Assembly: GCF_040144835.1 (NCBI RefSeq) | Contig: NZ_CP151632.1 | Span: 1,612,001-1,676,000, forward strand | Direction: 5' to 3' | DNA: 64,000 nt | DNA from: Microbacterium sp. LWS13-1.2 | GTDB taxonomy: Bacteria > Actinomycetota > Actinomycetes > Actinomycetales > Microbacteriaceae | Notes under the pieces: model-generated | The model's database searches: none | Told to the model about the DNA's origin: nothing | What the model saw: only the letters and a program-made list of their open reading frames with translations | Position numbers and translations under genes: made by a program | In this document: positions 1 to 8,723 of the stretch, one piece after another | Numbering within the stretch: the first letter of the stretch is position 1 | How the letters are laid out: each line of letters opens with the position of its first letter

Positions 1-2
1 CC

Positions 3-755
3 GCGCCGATCCCCGCCGATGCTCCGGTCGTGCTCGAGGTCGAGGGACTGTCGACCGCGGGGCTGTTCGAGGACGTGTCGTTCTCGGTGCGTGCGGGCGA
101 AGTGGTCGGCCTCGCCGGCTTGGTCGGCTCGGGCAGGTCCGAGATTCTCGAGACCGTCTACGGCGCACGACGGGCTACGGCGGGCACCGTGCGAGTCGGC
201 GGGAAGCCTCTGCGTCGAGGCTCCGTCGTGGCGGCGGTCCGTGCGGGCATCGGCCTCTCGCCCGAGGAGCGCAAGAGCCAGGGTCTCGTGCTCGACGAGC
301 CGATCTTCGTGAACGTGACACTGTCGTCGGTGTCGCGATTCGCGAAGGCGGGCTTCCTGGACGAGCGTGCCGAGCGCAAGGCTACGCGCGAGCAGATCGA
401 GGCGCTCGAGCTGCGACCGGCCGATCCCGACCGCGAGGCGATCACTCTGTCGGGAGGCAACCAGCAGAAGATCCTACTCGCCCGGTGGCTCATCCACGGC
501 ACCCGCGTGCTGCTGCTGGACGAGCCCACCCGCGGCGTCGATGTCGGCGCTCGTGCCGAGATCTACGCCCTCATCCGCCGCCTGGCCGCCGCAGGCAACG
601 CCATCGTCGTCGTGTCGAGCGAGATCGAGGAGGTGCTCGGCCTCGCCGACACCGTCCTGGTCATCGCCGACGGACGCCTCCTGGACACCCGCCCGGCCTC
701 GCAGATCGACGAGCACGGTGTGCTCGACCTCGTCATGAAAGGAACCGCCGCGTGA
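3..755 (+). CDS. Sugar ABC transporter ATP-binding protein, 3' part (RbsA/XylG type)
   Basis: This is the C-terminal half of a double ATPase that energises import of a monosaccharide by a ribose/xylose-type ABC transporter. The frame is open to the window edge, so the gene starts upstream. The visible part is the second nucleotide-binding domain: its P-loop region reads GLVGSGRSEIL, the degenerate Walker A typical of the second domain of RbsA-like proteins, followed by the signature LSGGNQQK (around 463-486), Walker B LLLDEPTRGVDVG and the switch region VVVSSEIEEV. The stop codon overlaps the GTG start of the permease by 4 bp, which fixes the pair as one transcript. The sugar cannot be read from the sequence; the ROK regulator downstream is consistent with sugar control. 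Confidence 0.93.
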   Translation, partial: APIPADAPVVLEVEGLSTAGLFEDVSFSVRAGEVVGLAGLVGSGRSEILETVYGARRATAGTVRVGGKPLRRGSVVAAVRAGIGLSPEERKSQGLVLDEPIFVNVTLSSVSRFAKAGFLDERAERKATREQIEALELRPADPDREAITLSGGNQQKILLARWLIHGTRVLLLDEPTRGVDVGARAEIYALIRRLAAAGNAIVVVSSEIEEVLGLADTVLVIADGRLLDTRPASQIDEHGVLDLVMKGTAA

Positions 756-1819
756 GCGAGCAGACCACCCAGGGAACCGCCGGCGTTCCCACCTCCTCAG
801 AGGCGCCGCCTCCCACAGGCGTGCCCGGCGACGGAACCCGGAAGTCAGGCTTCCAACGGTTCATGTCGGGGTCCGTCGGACGCAACCTCGGTCTCGTCGT
901 CGCGCTGATCGTGCTCGTGATCGTCGGCGCCGTGACCGCTCCCGACACCTTCACGAGCGTCAGCAACATCTTGACGATTCTGCGCCAGGCCTCCATCATC
1001 GGCGTGATCAGCATCGGCATGACGTTGGTGATCATCGCCGGCGGCATCGACCTGTCCGTCGGCTCCGTCATGGGACTTGCCTCCGTGGTGGCGGCGCTCG
1101 CCGCGATCCAGGACCTCGCCGATCAGCTGCACTGGGTCGTCATGGTCCTCATCGCCCTGGCGGTCGGGCTCGCCGCCGGGCTCGTCAACGGAATCGTCAT
1201 CGCCTACGGCAAGGTCGTGGCGTTCATGGCGACTCTGGCCATGCTGGTGGCGGCACGTGGCCTGGCCGAGATCCTTGCAGAGCGTCGCACCCTCCAGATC
1301 GGCGATCGCGACTTCATCGAGTTCATGAACCTCGACATCATCGGCATCGACATGCTCATCTGGATCTTCGCGATCGTGGCGGCGCTCGGGTGGGTGTTGC
1401 TGAACCGCACCACCTTCGGTCGGCGAACGGTCGCCATCGGTGGCAACCGCGAAGCCGCACGGCTCGCCGGAATCAACGTCAAGCGTCACACCATGTGGCT
1501 CTACGCCATCTCGGGGCTGTGCGCCGGCATCGCCGCCGTCATGATCCTCGGGCGGACGACGGCCGGCACGTCGACGCACGGGCAGCTGTACGAACTCGAC
1601 GCCATCGCCGCAGTCGTCGTCGGCGGCACGCTGCTCGTGGGCGGCCGCGGCACCATCACCGGTACAGTGTTCGGCGTCCTCATCTTCGCCACACTGACGA
1701 ACGTGTTCGTCCAGAACAACCTCACGTCGTCCGTCCAGGCCGTCGCCAAGGGCGTCATCATCGTCGTGGCCGTGCTGCTGCAGCAGCGGTTCGCGAAGCC
1801 CACCGGGCGAGCGACATGA
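752..1819 (+). CDS. Sugar ABC transporter permease (RbsC/XylH type)
   Basis: Integral membrane subunit of the same monosaccharide importer, 355 aa. I take the GTG at 752, which overlaps the preceding stop as GTGA; the open frame reaches further upstream but only as a shadow of the ATPase gene. After about 50 hydrophilic residues there are roughly ten hydrophobic segments. The BPD_transp_2 family hallmark GGIDLSVGSVMGLASV lies near residue 100, and the second half has the usual GGTLLVGGRGTITGTVFG loop. No solute-binding protein follows, so that gene is probably upstream of the window. Family assignment is secure, substrate is not. Confidence 0.93.
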   Translation: MSEQTTQGTAGVPTSSEAPPPTGVPGDGTRKSGFQRFMSGSVGRNLGLVVALIVLVIVGAVTAPDTFTSVSNILTILRQASIIGVISIGMTLVIIAGGIDLSVGSVMGLASVVAALAAIQDLADQLHWVVMVLIALAVGLAAGLVNGIVIAYGKVVAFMATLAMLVAARGLAEILAERRTLQIGDRDFIEFMNLDIIGIDMLIWIFAIVAALGWVLLNRTTFGRRTVAIGGNREAARLAGINVKRHTMWLYAISGLCAGIAAVMILGRTTAGTSTHGQLYELDAIAAVVVGGTLLVGGRGTITGTVFGVLIFATLTNVFVQNNLTSSVQAVAKGVIIVVAVLLQQRFAKPTGRAT

Positions 1820-1840
1820 CCGTCCGCACGGCCTCCGCTC

Positions 1841-1860
1841 CGCGCCGGCGACTCGGCGCG
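1841..1860 (+). terminator. Possible stem-loop after the sugar ABC operon
   Basis: CGCGCCG at 1841-1847 pairs with CGGCGCG at 1854-1860 around a 6-nt loop, 21 bp after the permease stop. No T-run follows, so termination is only a suggestion. The rest of 1820-1980 shows no convincing gene. Confidence 0.3.
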
Positions 1861-1980
1861 CGGAGGTCGTGCGAGGCGGCGGCCTCCCGGCACTGCACGA
1901 GCGCGGCCGACCGGCACCCGCGGCATCCGTGGATCGTCGGTCACGCGTCGGGCCCTGCCGGCCCGCCGATAATCTGAGAT

Positions 1981-3159
1981 GTGAGCATGAACGGCGAATC
2001 GACCAACGCGAGCGGCGTGAACCAGCTGTTTCAGCTGCTGCGCGACGGCGTGCCCCGCACCCGCGCGGAACTCGCCAAGTCCACCGGACTGGCCCGTTCG
2101 ACGGTCGCGGCACGCGTGGATCAACTGATGCGGATGGGGCTCATCACGCCCGTCGCGGAGGCGGTGTCGACCGGCGGGCGTCCGCCGTCGCAGTTCGCCC
2201 TCAACCCGGCGGCCAAAGTCGTGATCGCGGCCGACATCGGAGCTTCGCACGCGACCGTGGCGGTGACGGACCTCTCCGGCAGCGTCCTCGCCGACCAAAC
2301 CGAACCCCTCGACATCGGCCTCGGTCCCGAGCACGTGCTGAACTGGCTGGTCGACGGCGCGTCGACGCTGCTCAGCCGCGTCGGCCGGGACAGCTCCCAC
2401 GTGGCCGCGATCGGAGTGGGAGTTCCCGGTCCCGTGGAGCACTCCACCGGACAGCCGGTCAATCCGCCGATCATGCCCGGGTGGGATCGCTTCGACATCC
2501 CCGGCTGGCTCAATCAGCATCTGGACGTGCCGGTGCTCGTCGACAACGACGTCAACATCATGGCGCTCGGCGAGCGGTCGGTCGCGTGGCCCGCGGTCGA
2601 TCACCTGATGTTCATCAAGGTCGCCACCGGTATCGGAGCCGGCCTGATATCGGGCGGCACACTGCAGCGCGGAGCGCAGGGAGTCGCCGGCGACATCGGC
2701 CACGTGCAGGTCGCCCGTGCCGCGAACGTGCCCTGCCGCTGCGGGAACCGCGGCTGTCTCGAAGCCATCGCCTCGGGCCCGGCGATCGCGCGGACGCTGA
2801 GGGAGCATGGCCTCGAGGCGCGCACCGGCTCGGACGTCGTCGATCTCGTCAAGCGTGGCAACATCGAGGCGGTCCAGGCCGTTCGCCAGGCGGGACGCGA
2901 CATCGGGGAGGTGCTCACGATCTGCGTGAGCCTCATCAACCCCTCCGTCATCGCGATCGGCGGATCCATGGCTCGCGTCGGTGAGCACCTCATCGCGGGC
3001 GTCCGGGAAGTCGTCTACACGCGGTCGATCCCGCTGGCGACGGAGCACCTCGCCATCGTCCAGTCCGCGACCGCCGAGCGCGCCGCCGTGATCGGAGCGA
3101 GCATGCTCGCGATCGAGCATGTGCTCTCCCCCGATGCTCTTGCGGTCGGATTCCGGTGA
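1981..3159 (+). CDS. ROK-family transcriptional regulator
   Basis: Predicted sugar-responsive repressor, 392 aa with the GTG at 1981 (an ATG two codons later is equally possible). Residues about 10-65 form a winged helix-turn-helix (AELAKSTGLARSTVAARVDQ). The rest is a ROK sugar-kinase-like domain: DIGASHATVAVTD phosphate-binding strand, LVDNDVNIMALGE with the kinase-type aspartate, GIGAGLISGG, and the zinc motif CRCGNRGCLE preceded by GDIGHV. It lies about 160 bp downstream of a ribose-type ABC operon on the same strand and probably controls it; that link is inferred. The length is normal for NagC/XylR-type ROK regulators. Confidence 0.92.
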   Translation: MSMNGESTNASGVNQLFQLLRDGVPRTRAELAKSTGLARSTVAARVDQLMRMGLITPVAEAVSTGGRPPSQFALNPAAKVVIAADIGASHATVAVTDLSGSVLADQTEPLDIGLGPEHVLNWLVDGASTLLSRVGRDSSHVAAIGVGVPGPVEHSTGQPVNPPIMPGWDRFDIPGWLNQHLDVPVLVDNDVNIMALGERSVAWPAVDHLMFIKVATGIGAGLISGGTLQRGAQGVAGDIGHVQVARAANVPCRCGNRGCLEAIASGPAIARTLREHGLEARTGSDVVDLVKRGNIEAVQAVRQAGRDIGEVLTICVSLINPSVIAIGGSMARVGEHLIAGVREVVYTRSIPLATEHLAIVQSATAERAAVIGASMLAIEHVLSPDALAVGFR

Positions 3160-3288
3160 CTCGCCTCGACCGCGTCTTCGCCCATCGGTAGCACCGGCGT
3201 AACACGGGTGAGACGAACGCAGGGTTGACTGTCTGCACCGGGTTCAGTTCTGGTGCCGATGACGGCACACCCGCGGAAGGAGTGCATC

Positions 3289-4314
3289 ATGAGGATCCGA
3301 CCGCTGCGATCGACACCCGAGGCGCCGCTCACGCCGGTTGCGGAGCCGCCGGCCACCATGCAGGCGATGGTCGTGGACGCTCCGGGCGCGCCGGACGCGC
3401 TGCGCGCGGCATCCGTTCCGGTCCCCTCCCCCGTGCTCAGCGAGGTGCTGGTGCGCGTCGTGGCCGCCGGGGTCAATCCGGTCGACGCCAAGACGCGCGG
3501 CGGCGCCGGCGTTTCGGGCGCGATCGACGCCTACCCGGCGACCCCGGGCTACGACTTCAGCGGCATCGTGGTGAAGAGCCCGTACGAGTCGCACCCCTTC
3601 CCGCCGGGCACGGAGGTGTTCGGCATGGCGTCGTTCCCGCGCACGGGCGGCTCGTACGCCGAGTACGTCGTGGCGCCGTCACTGTCGATCGCGCGCAAGC
3701 CGGCGTCGCTGTCGCATGTCGAGGCGGCGGGCGTGCCGCTCGCCGCGCTCACCGCCTGGGGCCTCGTCGTCGAGACCGCCCACGCGCACGAGGGCCAGCG
3801 CGTGCTCATCCACGCCGGCAGCGGCGGGGTGGGCCACTTCGCCGTGCAGTTCGCCGCGTACTTCGGCGCCCACGTCACCGCGACGGCGTCGGGCCGCAAC
3901 GCCGCGTGGCTGCGCGAACTCGGAGCGTCGGTCGTGGTCGACTACACCACGACGAGATTCGAGGATGTCGTCGGTGAGGTGGACGTCGTCATCGACCTCG
4001 TCGGCAACGTCGGCGGCGACACAGGCACCCGTTCGCTCGAGGTGCTGCGCCCGGGCGGGCTGTACGTCGTCGTGCCGACCGGGTCGTGGCCCGGCTACGC
4101 CGAGGCGGCGGCCGAAGCGGGCGTGCGGACGACGTCGTACAAGGTGATCCCCGACGGCGGTGCGCTGGCGACGATCGCCCGCCTGCTCGACTCGGGCTCG
4201 GTGCAGGTCTACATCGAGAACGTCTTCGATCTCACTGACGCTCCCGACGCCCACCGGGCGATCGAGACCGGCCACACGCGCGGCAAGGTCGTGCTCCGCG
4301 TCAGCGACGGCTGA
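3289..4314 (+). CDS. MDR-family NAD(P)-dependent alcohol dehydrogenase / quinone oxidoreductase
   Basis: Zinc-independent medium-chain oxidoreductase, 341 aa. The start at 3289 is chosen because GGAAGGAG at 3275-3282 lies six bases before this ATG; the frame opens earlier without such a site. The GroES-like half (residues about 20-140) lacks the catalytic zinc Cys/His set of classical alcohol dehydrogenases, and the Rossmann half has AGSGGVGHFAVQFA, the NADPH-binding loop of quinone oxidoreductases. It stands alone between the ROK gene and a convergent LysR gene. The substrate, probably a quinone, enone or other carbonyl compound, is not evident. Confidence 0.85.
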   Translation: MRIRPLRSTPEAPLTPVAEPPATMQAMVVDAPGAPDALRAASVPVPSPVLSEVLVRVVAAGVNPVDAKTRGGAGVSGAIDAYPATPGYDFSGIVVKSPYESHPFPPGTEVFGMASFPRTGGSYAEYVVAPSLSIARKPASLSHVEAAGVPLAALTAWGLVVETAHAHEGQRVLIHAGSGGVGHFAVQFAAYFGAHVTATASGRNAAWLRELGASVVVDYTTTRFEDVVGEVDVVIDLVGNVGGDTGTRSLEVLRPGGLYVVVPTGSWPGYAEAAAEAGVRTTSYKVIPDGGALATIARLLDSGSVQVYIENVFDLTDAPDAHRAIETGHTRGKVVLRVSDG

Positions 4315-4345
4315 CCCCCTCGCGTCCCTCGCTCTCGCTCCTCGC

Positions 4346-4422
4346 ATGAATCGGTTCACTTGCGCTGGATGTACGCGCTGACGCGGGTTCGGCGTACGTT
4401 CAGCGCAAGTGAACACGTTCAT
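4346..4422. repeat. Long interrupted inverted repeat between convergent genes
   Basis: Three nested pairs of arms: ATGAA/TTCAT (4346-4350, 4418-4422), GTTCACTTGCGCTG/CAGCGCAAGTGAAC (4354-4367, 4401-4414) and GTACGC/GCGTAC (4371-4376, 4392-4397), leaving a loop of about 15 nt. It separates two convergent genes and includes the stop codon of the LysR gene. It may act as a bidirectional terminator, although no T-run follows either arm, or be a REP-like element. Confidence 0.75.
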
Positions 4423-5309
4423 GCGGGCGCGAGAACACGGCGGCCCTCGGCGACGACGGCGTCCGCGATCGCGTCGAGGAGCGGAGAGCGCAGGTTCCAC
4501 TGCTGCCAGTGCAGCGCGACGTCCACGGGTGGGCCGCCGAGGAGCACGAGCTCGCCCCGGTCGAGCGCGTCGTGGGACTGGAAGCGCGGCAGCATGGCCC
4601 AGCCGAGTCCGAGCCGCACGGCCGTCGCGAAGTCGTTGGAGGCCGGCACGTAGTGTCGCGGCGGGTGCGCAGGATCCACGCCCTGCTGTGCGAGCCACTC
4701 GTTCTGCAGGTCGTCGCGCCGGTCGAAGTCTACGAGCGGGGCGCTCGCGAGCGCGGTGCGGCGGTCCCCTTCGAGCCACCGTTCGGCGTAGGCGGGGGTG
4801 GCGACGGCCTCGTAGCGCATCGCGCCGAGCGGCGAGGAGCGGCATCCCGCAACGGGCGCGGCCCGAGAGGTCACCGCTCCCATCACGGTTCCCGATTCGA
4901 GCAGTCCGGCGGTGAAGTCCTGGTCGTCGCGGTGCAGATCGAAGACGACGGGATGCCGCTCCGCCAGCCGCGCGAGCGGCCCGAGGAACCACGTCGCCAG
5001 CGAGTCGGCATTGACCGCGAGCGGCACGGTCGTGAGTGCGGTCTCGTCGTCCTCGGCGCCGAGGTCGGCGAGCGCGTCGTGCTCGAGCAGGGCCATCTGT
5101 CGCGCCAGCCGGATGACCGCCGCTCCGGCCTCCGTCGCTCGCACCGGCTTGGAGCGCACCAGCACCAGGCGTCCGAGCTGCTCCTCGAGTGCCTTGACGC
5201 GCTGGCTGACCGCCGACGGCGTGACGTGGAGGCGGCGGGCGGCCGCGTCGAGGGTGCCTTCGTCGACGACGACGGCGAGGGTCTCGGCCAACTCGAAGGG
5301 GATGCGCAT
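4419..5309 (-). CDS. lysG: LysR-family regulator of amino-acid export (LysG/ArgP type)
   Basis: Transcriptional regulator of 296 aa that in relatives activates a basic amino-acid exporter when intracellular lysine or arginine rises. The N-terminal helix-turn-helix (residues about 15-60) contains ARRLHVTPSAVSQRVKALEEQLG, very close to LysG/ArgP, followed by RSKPVRATEAGAAVIRLARQ, the conserved linker of this subgroup. The C-terminal two-lobe effector domain is complete. It is divergent from a LysE-family exporter, the standard lysG-lysE arrangement, with a clean palindrome at 5308-5337 that overlaps its own start codon, so it probably represses itself. No room for a Shine-Dalgarno sequence is apparent outside this palindrome, and the transcript may be leaderless. 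Confidence 0.9.
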   Translation of the reverse strand: MRIPFELAETLAVVVDEGTLDAAARRLHVTPSAVSQRVKALEEQLGRLVLVRSKPVRATEAGAAVIRLARQMALLEHDALADLGAEDDETALTTVPLAVNADSLATWFLGPLARLAERHPVVFDLHRDDQDFTAGLLESGTVMGAVTSRAAPVAGCRSSPLGAMRYEAVATPAYAERWLEGDRRTALASAPLVDFDRRDDLQNEWLAQQGVDPAHPPRHYVPASNDFATAVRLGLGWAMLPRFQSHDALDRGELVLLGGPPVDVALHWQQWNLRSPLLDAIADAVVAEGRRVLAPA

Positions 5310-5337
5310 CTTCAGTGCTGCTAATGGTACTGAAGAT
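5308..5337. promoter_or_regulatory. Palindromic operator between lysG and lysE
   Basis: Perfect 9-bp arms ATCTTCAGT (5308-5316) and ACTGAAGAT (5329-5337) separated by 12 bp. The left arm covers the first bases of the lysG coding region. Position and symmetry fit a LysR-type binding site acting on both genes; binding by LysG is inferred. Confidence 0.7.
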
Positions 5338-5380
5338 CCATGAGCTGGACTTCGGTTCCCGCCGCTCGTACCGTCGAAGA

Positions 5381-6151
5381 GTGCTCGCTCCTGTTCTCGC
5401 CGGTCTCGGCCTCGGCTTCTCGCTCATCATCGCCATCGGCGCTCAGAACCTCTTCGTGCTGCGGCAGGGTCTGCGGCGAGAGCATGTGCTCGCGGTGGCG
5501 GCGATCTGCGCGATCTCGGATGCGATCCTCATCGCCCTCGGGGTCTCGGGCGTCGGCTTCGTGCTGGAGGCCGTGCCCTGGCTCGTCGACGTGGTCCGCT
5601 GGGCGGGCGCGCTGTTCCTCGTCGCGTACGGCGTGCTCGCGGCACGGCGCGCGTGGCGGCCGACGGGAGCGGCTCTCGGCGCCGATGACACCCAGCAGCC
5701 TGTCGGAGCAGTGAGTCCGCAGGAGGGCGTCGTCGAACCACACCGCACCACGTCGGGCGGAGTGACGCATGCCGGCTCCGGCGAGTTCCTCCTCGATCCC
5801 GAGGTCTCGGCCTCGCAGGTGCGCAGCGACATCCGCTCGGCGCCGCCGGCGGCGACCCGCACCCGTCTGATCCCCGCGCTCCTCACCTGCCTGGCGCTGA
5901 CGTGGCTCAACCCGCACGTCTACCTCGACACCGTCTTCCTGCTCGGCACGGTCGCGAACACGCACGGCGACGACCGCTGGCTCTTCACCGCCGGCGCCAT
6001 GACCGCGAGTATCGTCTGGTTCTTCGGCCTCGCGTTCGGCGCGCGTCTGCTCGGGCGCTGGCTGTCGACGCCGCGCGCCTGGCGGATCCTCGACGCGGTG
6101 ATCGCGGTCGTCATGATCGGCCTCGGCGTCTCGCTCGTGCTCCCCCACTGA
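5381..6151 (+). CDS. lysE: LysE/ArgO-family amino-acid exporter
   Basis: Membrane exporter for basic amino acids, 256 aa from the GTG at 5381. The frame is open back to 5315, but that stretch is the regulator operator and adds a polar leader absent from the family. The N-terminus has SLIIAIGAQNLFVLRQGLRREHVL, the LysE signature with the invariant Gln-Asn pair, then CAISDAILIALGV. There are about six hydrophobic segments. The central cytoplasmic loop (residues about 92-155) is an unusually long polar insert between segments three and four, while the second half resumes with CLALTWLNPHVYLDTVFLLG, also family-typical. Divergent lysG supports lysine/arginine as substrate. Confidence 0.88.
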   Translation: MLAPVLAGLGLGFSLIIAIGAQNLFVLRQGLRREHVLAVAAICAISDAILIALGVSGVGFVLEAVPWLVDVVRWAGALFLVAYGVLAARRAWRPTGAALGADDTQQPVGAVSPQEGVVEPHRTTSGGVTHAGSGEFLLDPEVSASQVRSDIRSAPPAATRTRLIPALLTCLALTWLNPHVYLDTVFLLGTVANTHGDDRWLFTAGAMTASIVWFFGLAFGARLLGRWLSTPRAWRILDAVIAVVMIGLGVSLVLPH

Positions 6152-6171
6152 CGCGCCCGGGCCGACCGGCA

Positions 6172-6525
6172 TCAGCCCTCGATCTGCTCCTTGCGCGCGT
6201 TCACCAGCCTGCGCACGACGTCATCGGGCAGCGGATGCTCGGGCTGGTAGCGGATCGTCCCCTTGTCCAGGCCGATGCCCGGATGGCCGCCCAGAGCATC
6301 TGCCACCGCCGAGACCGCTGCCGGGCTGAACGGGTAGACGCCGATGTGCTTCTTCGCCCGCATCACCGACACGAGCGGCTTGCCGCGATACACGAGCGCC
6401 GGCATGCCGTAGCCGAGGCCCTGCTCGGCGTCGGGAGCCTCCTCGCGAGCGATCGCATAGATGCGCTCGACCGATGGGCGATCGGCGGGATCAAGGCCGG
6501 CCAGGAGTTCGTCGACGGTTCCCAT
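6172..6525 (-). CDS. DUF1801 / YdhG-like protein
   Basis: Small soluble protein of 117 aa beginning MGTVDELLAGL. I use the ATG at 6525; the frame extends 20 codons further but that part overlaps the leader of the divergent acylphosphatase gene. The motif GYGMPALVYRGKPLVSV and IGVYPFSP are typical of the DUF1801 fold (related to the Bacillus YdhG iron-chaperone-like protein). The biochemical role is not established from the sequence. Its start is only 45 bp from the divergent acylphosphatase start. Confidence 0.8.
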   Translation of the reverse strand: MGTVDELLAGLDPADRPSVERIYAIAREEAPDAEQGLGYGMPALVYRGKPLVSVMRAKKHIGVYPFSPAAVSAVADALGGHPGIGLDKGTIRYQPEHPLPDDVVRRLVNARKEQIEG

Positions 6526-6570
6526 GGCGGCATCCTGGCCCACGCGCCCGCCTCGCGGCAAGATGGCGGC

Positions 6571-6846
6571 ATGAGACGCGTGCACGTGACCGTCCGCGGC
6601 GACGTCCAGGGCGTGGGCTATCGGTACACGCTGCGCATGGTCGCACGCGAGGCGGGTGCGGCCGGGTGGGTGCGCAATCGCCGCGACGGCTCGGTCGAGG
6701 CCGAACTCGAGGGCACGCCCGGGCAGGTCGACGAGGTGCTCGCATGGATGGCCGAAGGCCCGCCGGGCTCCCGCGTCGAGGGCGCGACCGTGACGGATGC
6801 CGAGGCCACCGGCGAGCGCGGCTTCGAGGTGCTGCCGACGCGGTGA
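6571..6846 (+). CDS. acyP: Acylphosphatase
   Basis: Cytosolic enzyme hydrolysing carboxyl-phosphate bonds, 91 aa, the normal family size. The signature VRGDVQGVGYRYTLRMVAREAG contains the catalytic Arg that binds the phosphoryl group, and GWVRNRRDGSVEAELEG contains the catalytic Asn. The start at 6571 gives the usual short N-terminus (MRRVHVTV). It is divergent from the DUF1801 gene and convergent with the nitronate monooxygenase gene, so it is probably transcribed alone. Confidence 0.93.
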   Translation: MRRVHVTVRGDVQGVGYRYTLRMVAREAGAAGWVRNRRDGSVEAELEGTPGQVDEVLAWMAEGPPGSRVEGATVTDAEATGERGFEVLPTR

Positions 6847-6864
6847 CGCCGCCGGCGGACGCAG

Positions 6865-7911
6865 TCAGGCGGGAACGCCGGCCGCGAGCTCGGCGAACAC
6901 GTCGGCCGCATCGTCGCGGGTGGCCAGCCCCGCGGCCTGCCCCGCCCACAGCGAGACGAGGTCGCCGTCTCCGCGGCGACCGGCCTCGGCCCGGAACCGC
7001 CCGGTCAGCCAGTTCTGGGCAGGGAACGGGGCGATGACCCCCGAGGTCTCGATCGTGCGCATGGCGCGGTTCGGGATGCCGCGCGCGAGCCGCCCGCTCA
7101 TGGCACGGGTGAGCACCGTGGCGGTGTCGGCGGCATCCTCGATGGCACGGCGGTGCGCGTCGGTGGCGGCCGACTGCCGCGTGCGGAGGAAGGCGGAGCC
7201 CACCTGGACGCCCGCGGCGCCGAGGGCGAACGCCGCCGCGACTCCGCGCCCGTCGGCGATGCCGCCCGCGGCGATCACCGGTACCCCGACGGCGTCGACC
7301 ACCTGCGGCACGAGCGCGAAGGTGCCGACGAGCGACTGTTCGGCCGGACGCAGGAACGACACGCGGTGCCCGCCCGCCTCGGCGCCGGTCGCGACGACGG
7401 CGTCCACACCGGCGGCGTCGAGCGCGACGGCCTCGGCCACGGTCGTCGCTGTCCCGATCACGCGGATGCCGCGGCTGTGCGCCGCTGCGACCAGCCGCTC
7501 GGAGGGGACGCCGAAGACGACGCTCAGCGCCGCGGGCGCGGCATCCAGCACCGCCGTCACCTGGGAGTCGAGATCAGGCAGGAACTCGATCGGCGGTGAC
7601 GGATGCGCGAGACCCAGGTCGTCGAAGAGGGGTGCCGTCGCCTCGATCGCCGGTGCGAGGTCGACCTCGCCCGGTGTGACCTCGTCGCCCGTGGGCAGCC
7701 AGAGGTTCACGGCGAACGGACGCGAGGTCGCGGAGTGCAGCGCGGCGAGGGTGTCGCTGATGCGATCAGCCGAGTAGCCGTACAGGCCGTACGAGCCGAG
7801 CCCACCGGCCTCGCTGACCGCTGCGGTCAGCTCGACCGACGACAGCCCGCCGAAGGGGCCGAGCACGATCGGCGCATCGATGCCGAACAGATCCTGGAGC
7901 GTCGCGACCAT
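6865..7911 (-). CDS. Nitronate monooxygenase (2-nitropropane dioxygenase family)
   Basis: FMN-dependent TIM-barrel enzyme of 348 aa that oxidises alkyl nitronates to carbonyl compounds and nitrite. Seen features: N-terminal LFGIDAPIVLGPFGGLSS with the substrate/FMN-binding region, SVVFGVPSERLV in the centre, GVDAVVATGAEAGGHR (the conserved GxEAGGH FMN motif with the catalytic His) and PVIAAGGIADGRGVAAAFALGA for phosphate binding. This is a class I-like nitronate monooxygenase; some relatives act on other substrates. It is followed downstream by the convergent acylphosphatase gene. Confidence 0.88.
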   Translation of the reverse strand: MVATLQDLFGIDAPIVLGPFGGLSSVELTAAVSEAGGLGSYGLYGYSADRISDTLAALHSATSRPFAVNLWLPTGDEVTPGEVDLAPAIEATAPLFDDLGLAHPSPPIEFLPDLDSQVTAVLDAAPAALSVVFGVPSERLVAAAHSRGIRVIGTATTVAEAVALDAAGVDAVVATGAEAGGHRVSFLRPAEQSLVGTFALVPQVVDAVGVPVIAAGGIADGRGVAAAFALGAAGVQVGSAFLRTRQSAATDAHRRAIEDAADTATVLTRAMSGRLARGIPNRAMRTIETSGVIAPFPAQNWLTGRFRAEAGRRGDGDLVSLWAGQAAGLATRDDAADVFAELAAGVPA

Positions 7912-7966
7912 GTCTCCGACGCTACTCCCGCCTGACGGTGCCGCGGCAGACGGTTACGGGACGACG

Positions 7967-7996
7967 AAGGGGCCCCACCCGGAGGTGGAGCCCCTT
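7967..7996 (-). terminator. Stem-loop terminator after rplA
   Basis: AAGGGG at 7967-7972 pairs with CCCCTT at 7991-7996, with an inner CCACC/GGTGG stem and a CGGA loop. It lies about 20 bp beyond the rplA stop on the minus strand and fits an intrinsic terminator of the rplK-rplA transcript. Confidence 0.75.
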
Positions 7997-8017
7997 GCGT
8001 GCGAATCCGACGCAGTG

Positions 8018-8710
8018 TCAGACGATGGCGTTGACGTCCAGCGGGATGCCGGGGCCGAACGTGGTCGACACGGCGCCCTTCTGGATGTAGCGACCCTTCG
8101 AGCTGGACGGCTTGAGGCGGACGATCTCCTCGAGCGCGACCTTCAGGTTCTCGTCGAGCTGCTCCTCCGAGAAGGACGCCTTGCCGACGACGAAGTGCAC
8201 GTTGGCGTGCTTGTCGACGCGGAACTCGATCTTGCCGCCCTTGATCTCCTCGACGGCCTTGGCCGGGTTGGGGGTCACGGTTCCGGTCTTGGGGTTCGGC
8301 ATGAGGCCACGGGGACCCAGCACCTTACCCAGGCGACCGACCTGGCCCATGAGCTCGGGCGTCGAGACGGCCGCGTCGAACGCGGTCCAGCCACCGGCGA
8401 CGCGCTCGATGAGCTCGGCGCCGCCGACCTCGTCCGCACCTGCGGCGATCGCGGCCTCAGCGGCCGGACCCGTCGCGAACACGATGACGCGGGCGGTCTT
8501 TCCGGTGCCGTGCGGGAGGATGACGGTGCCACGCACCATCTGGTCGGCCTTGCGGGGGTCGACGGAGAGCTTCAGCGCGACCTCGACGGTCGAGTCGAAC
8601 TTGGCGGAGCCGGTCTGCTTCGCGAGCGCGACGGCTTCGGTGGGGCTGTAGAACTTGTCCGCCTCGATCTTGGCGGCAGCGGCCCGGAAGGCCTTGGACT
8701 TGGTAGCCAT
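8018..8710 (-). CDS. rplA: 50S ribosomal protein L1
   Basis: Large-subunit protein forming the L1 stalk, 230 aa, normal bacterial length. The sequence begins [21 protein letters not shown] and carries the L1 signature near residue 120-140 ([21 protein letters not shown]), followed by the conserved [20 protein letters not shown] block. The gene is 13 bp downstream of rplK and precedes a good terminator, the classical rplKA unit. In other bacteria L1 represses its own operon by binding the mRNA; I did not identify that site here. Confidence 0.98.
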   Translation of the reverse strand: MATKSKAFRAAAAKIEADKFYSPTEAVALAKQTGSAKFDSTVEVALKLSVDPRKADQMVRGTVILPHGTGKTARVIVFATGPAAEAAIAAGADEVGGAELIERVAGGWTAFDAAVSTPELMGQVGRLGKVLGPRGLMPNPKTGTVTPNPAKAVEEIKGGKIEFRVDKHANVHFVVGKASFSEEQLDENLKVALEEIVRLKPSSSKGRYIQKGAVSTTFGPGIPLDVNAIV

Positions 8711-8723
8711 GTTCCTCTTCCCC

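Noticed and set aside
1816-1977. Short frame after the sugar permease starting ATGACCGTCCGC
   Set aside because: Arg/Ala/Ser-rich with no recognisable fold or ribosome-binding site; likely non-coding.
5315-5380. Upstream start for lysE
   Set aside because: It would put coding sequence over the regulator palindrome and add a polar leader absent from the family; GTG 5381 gives the normal N-terminus.
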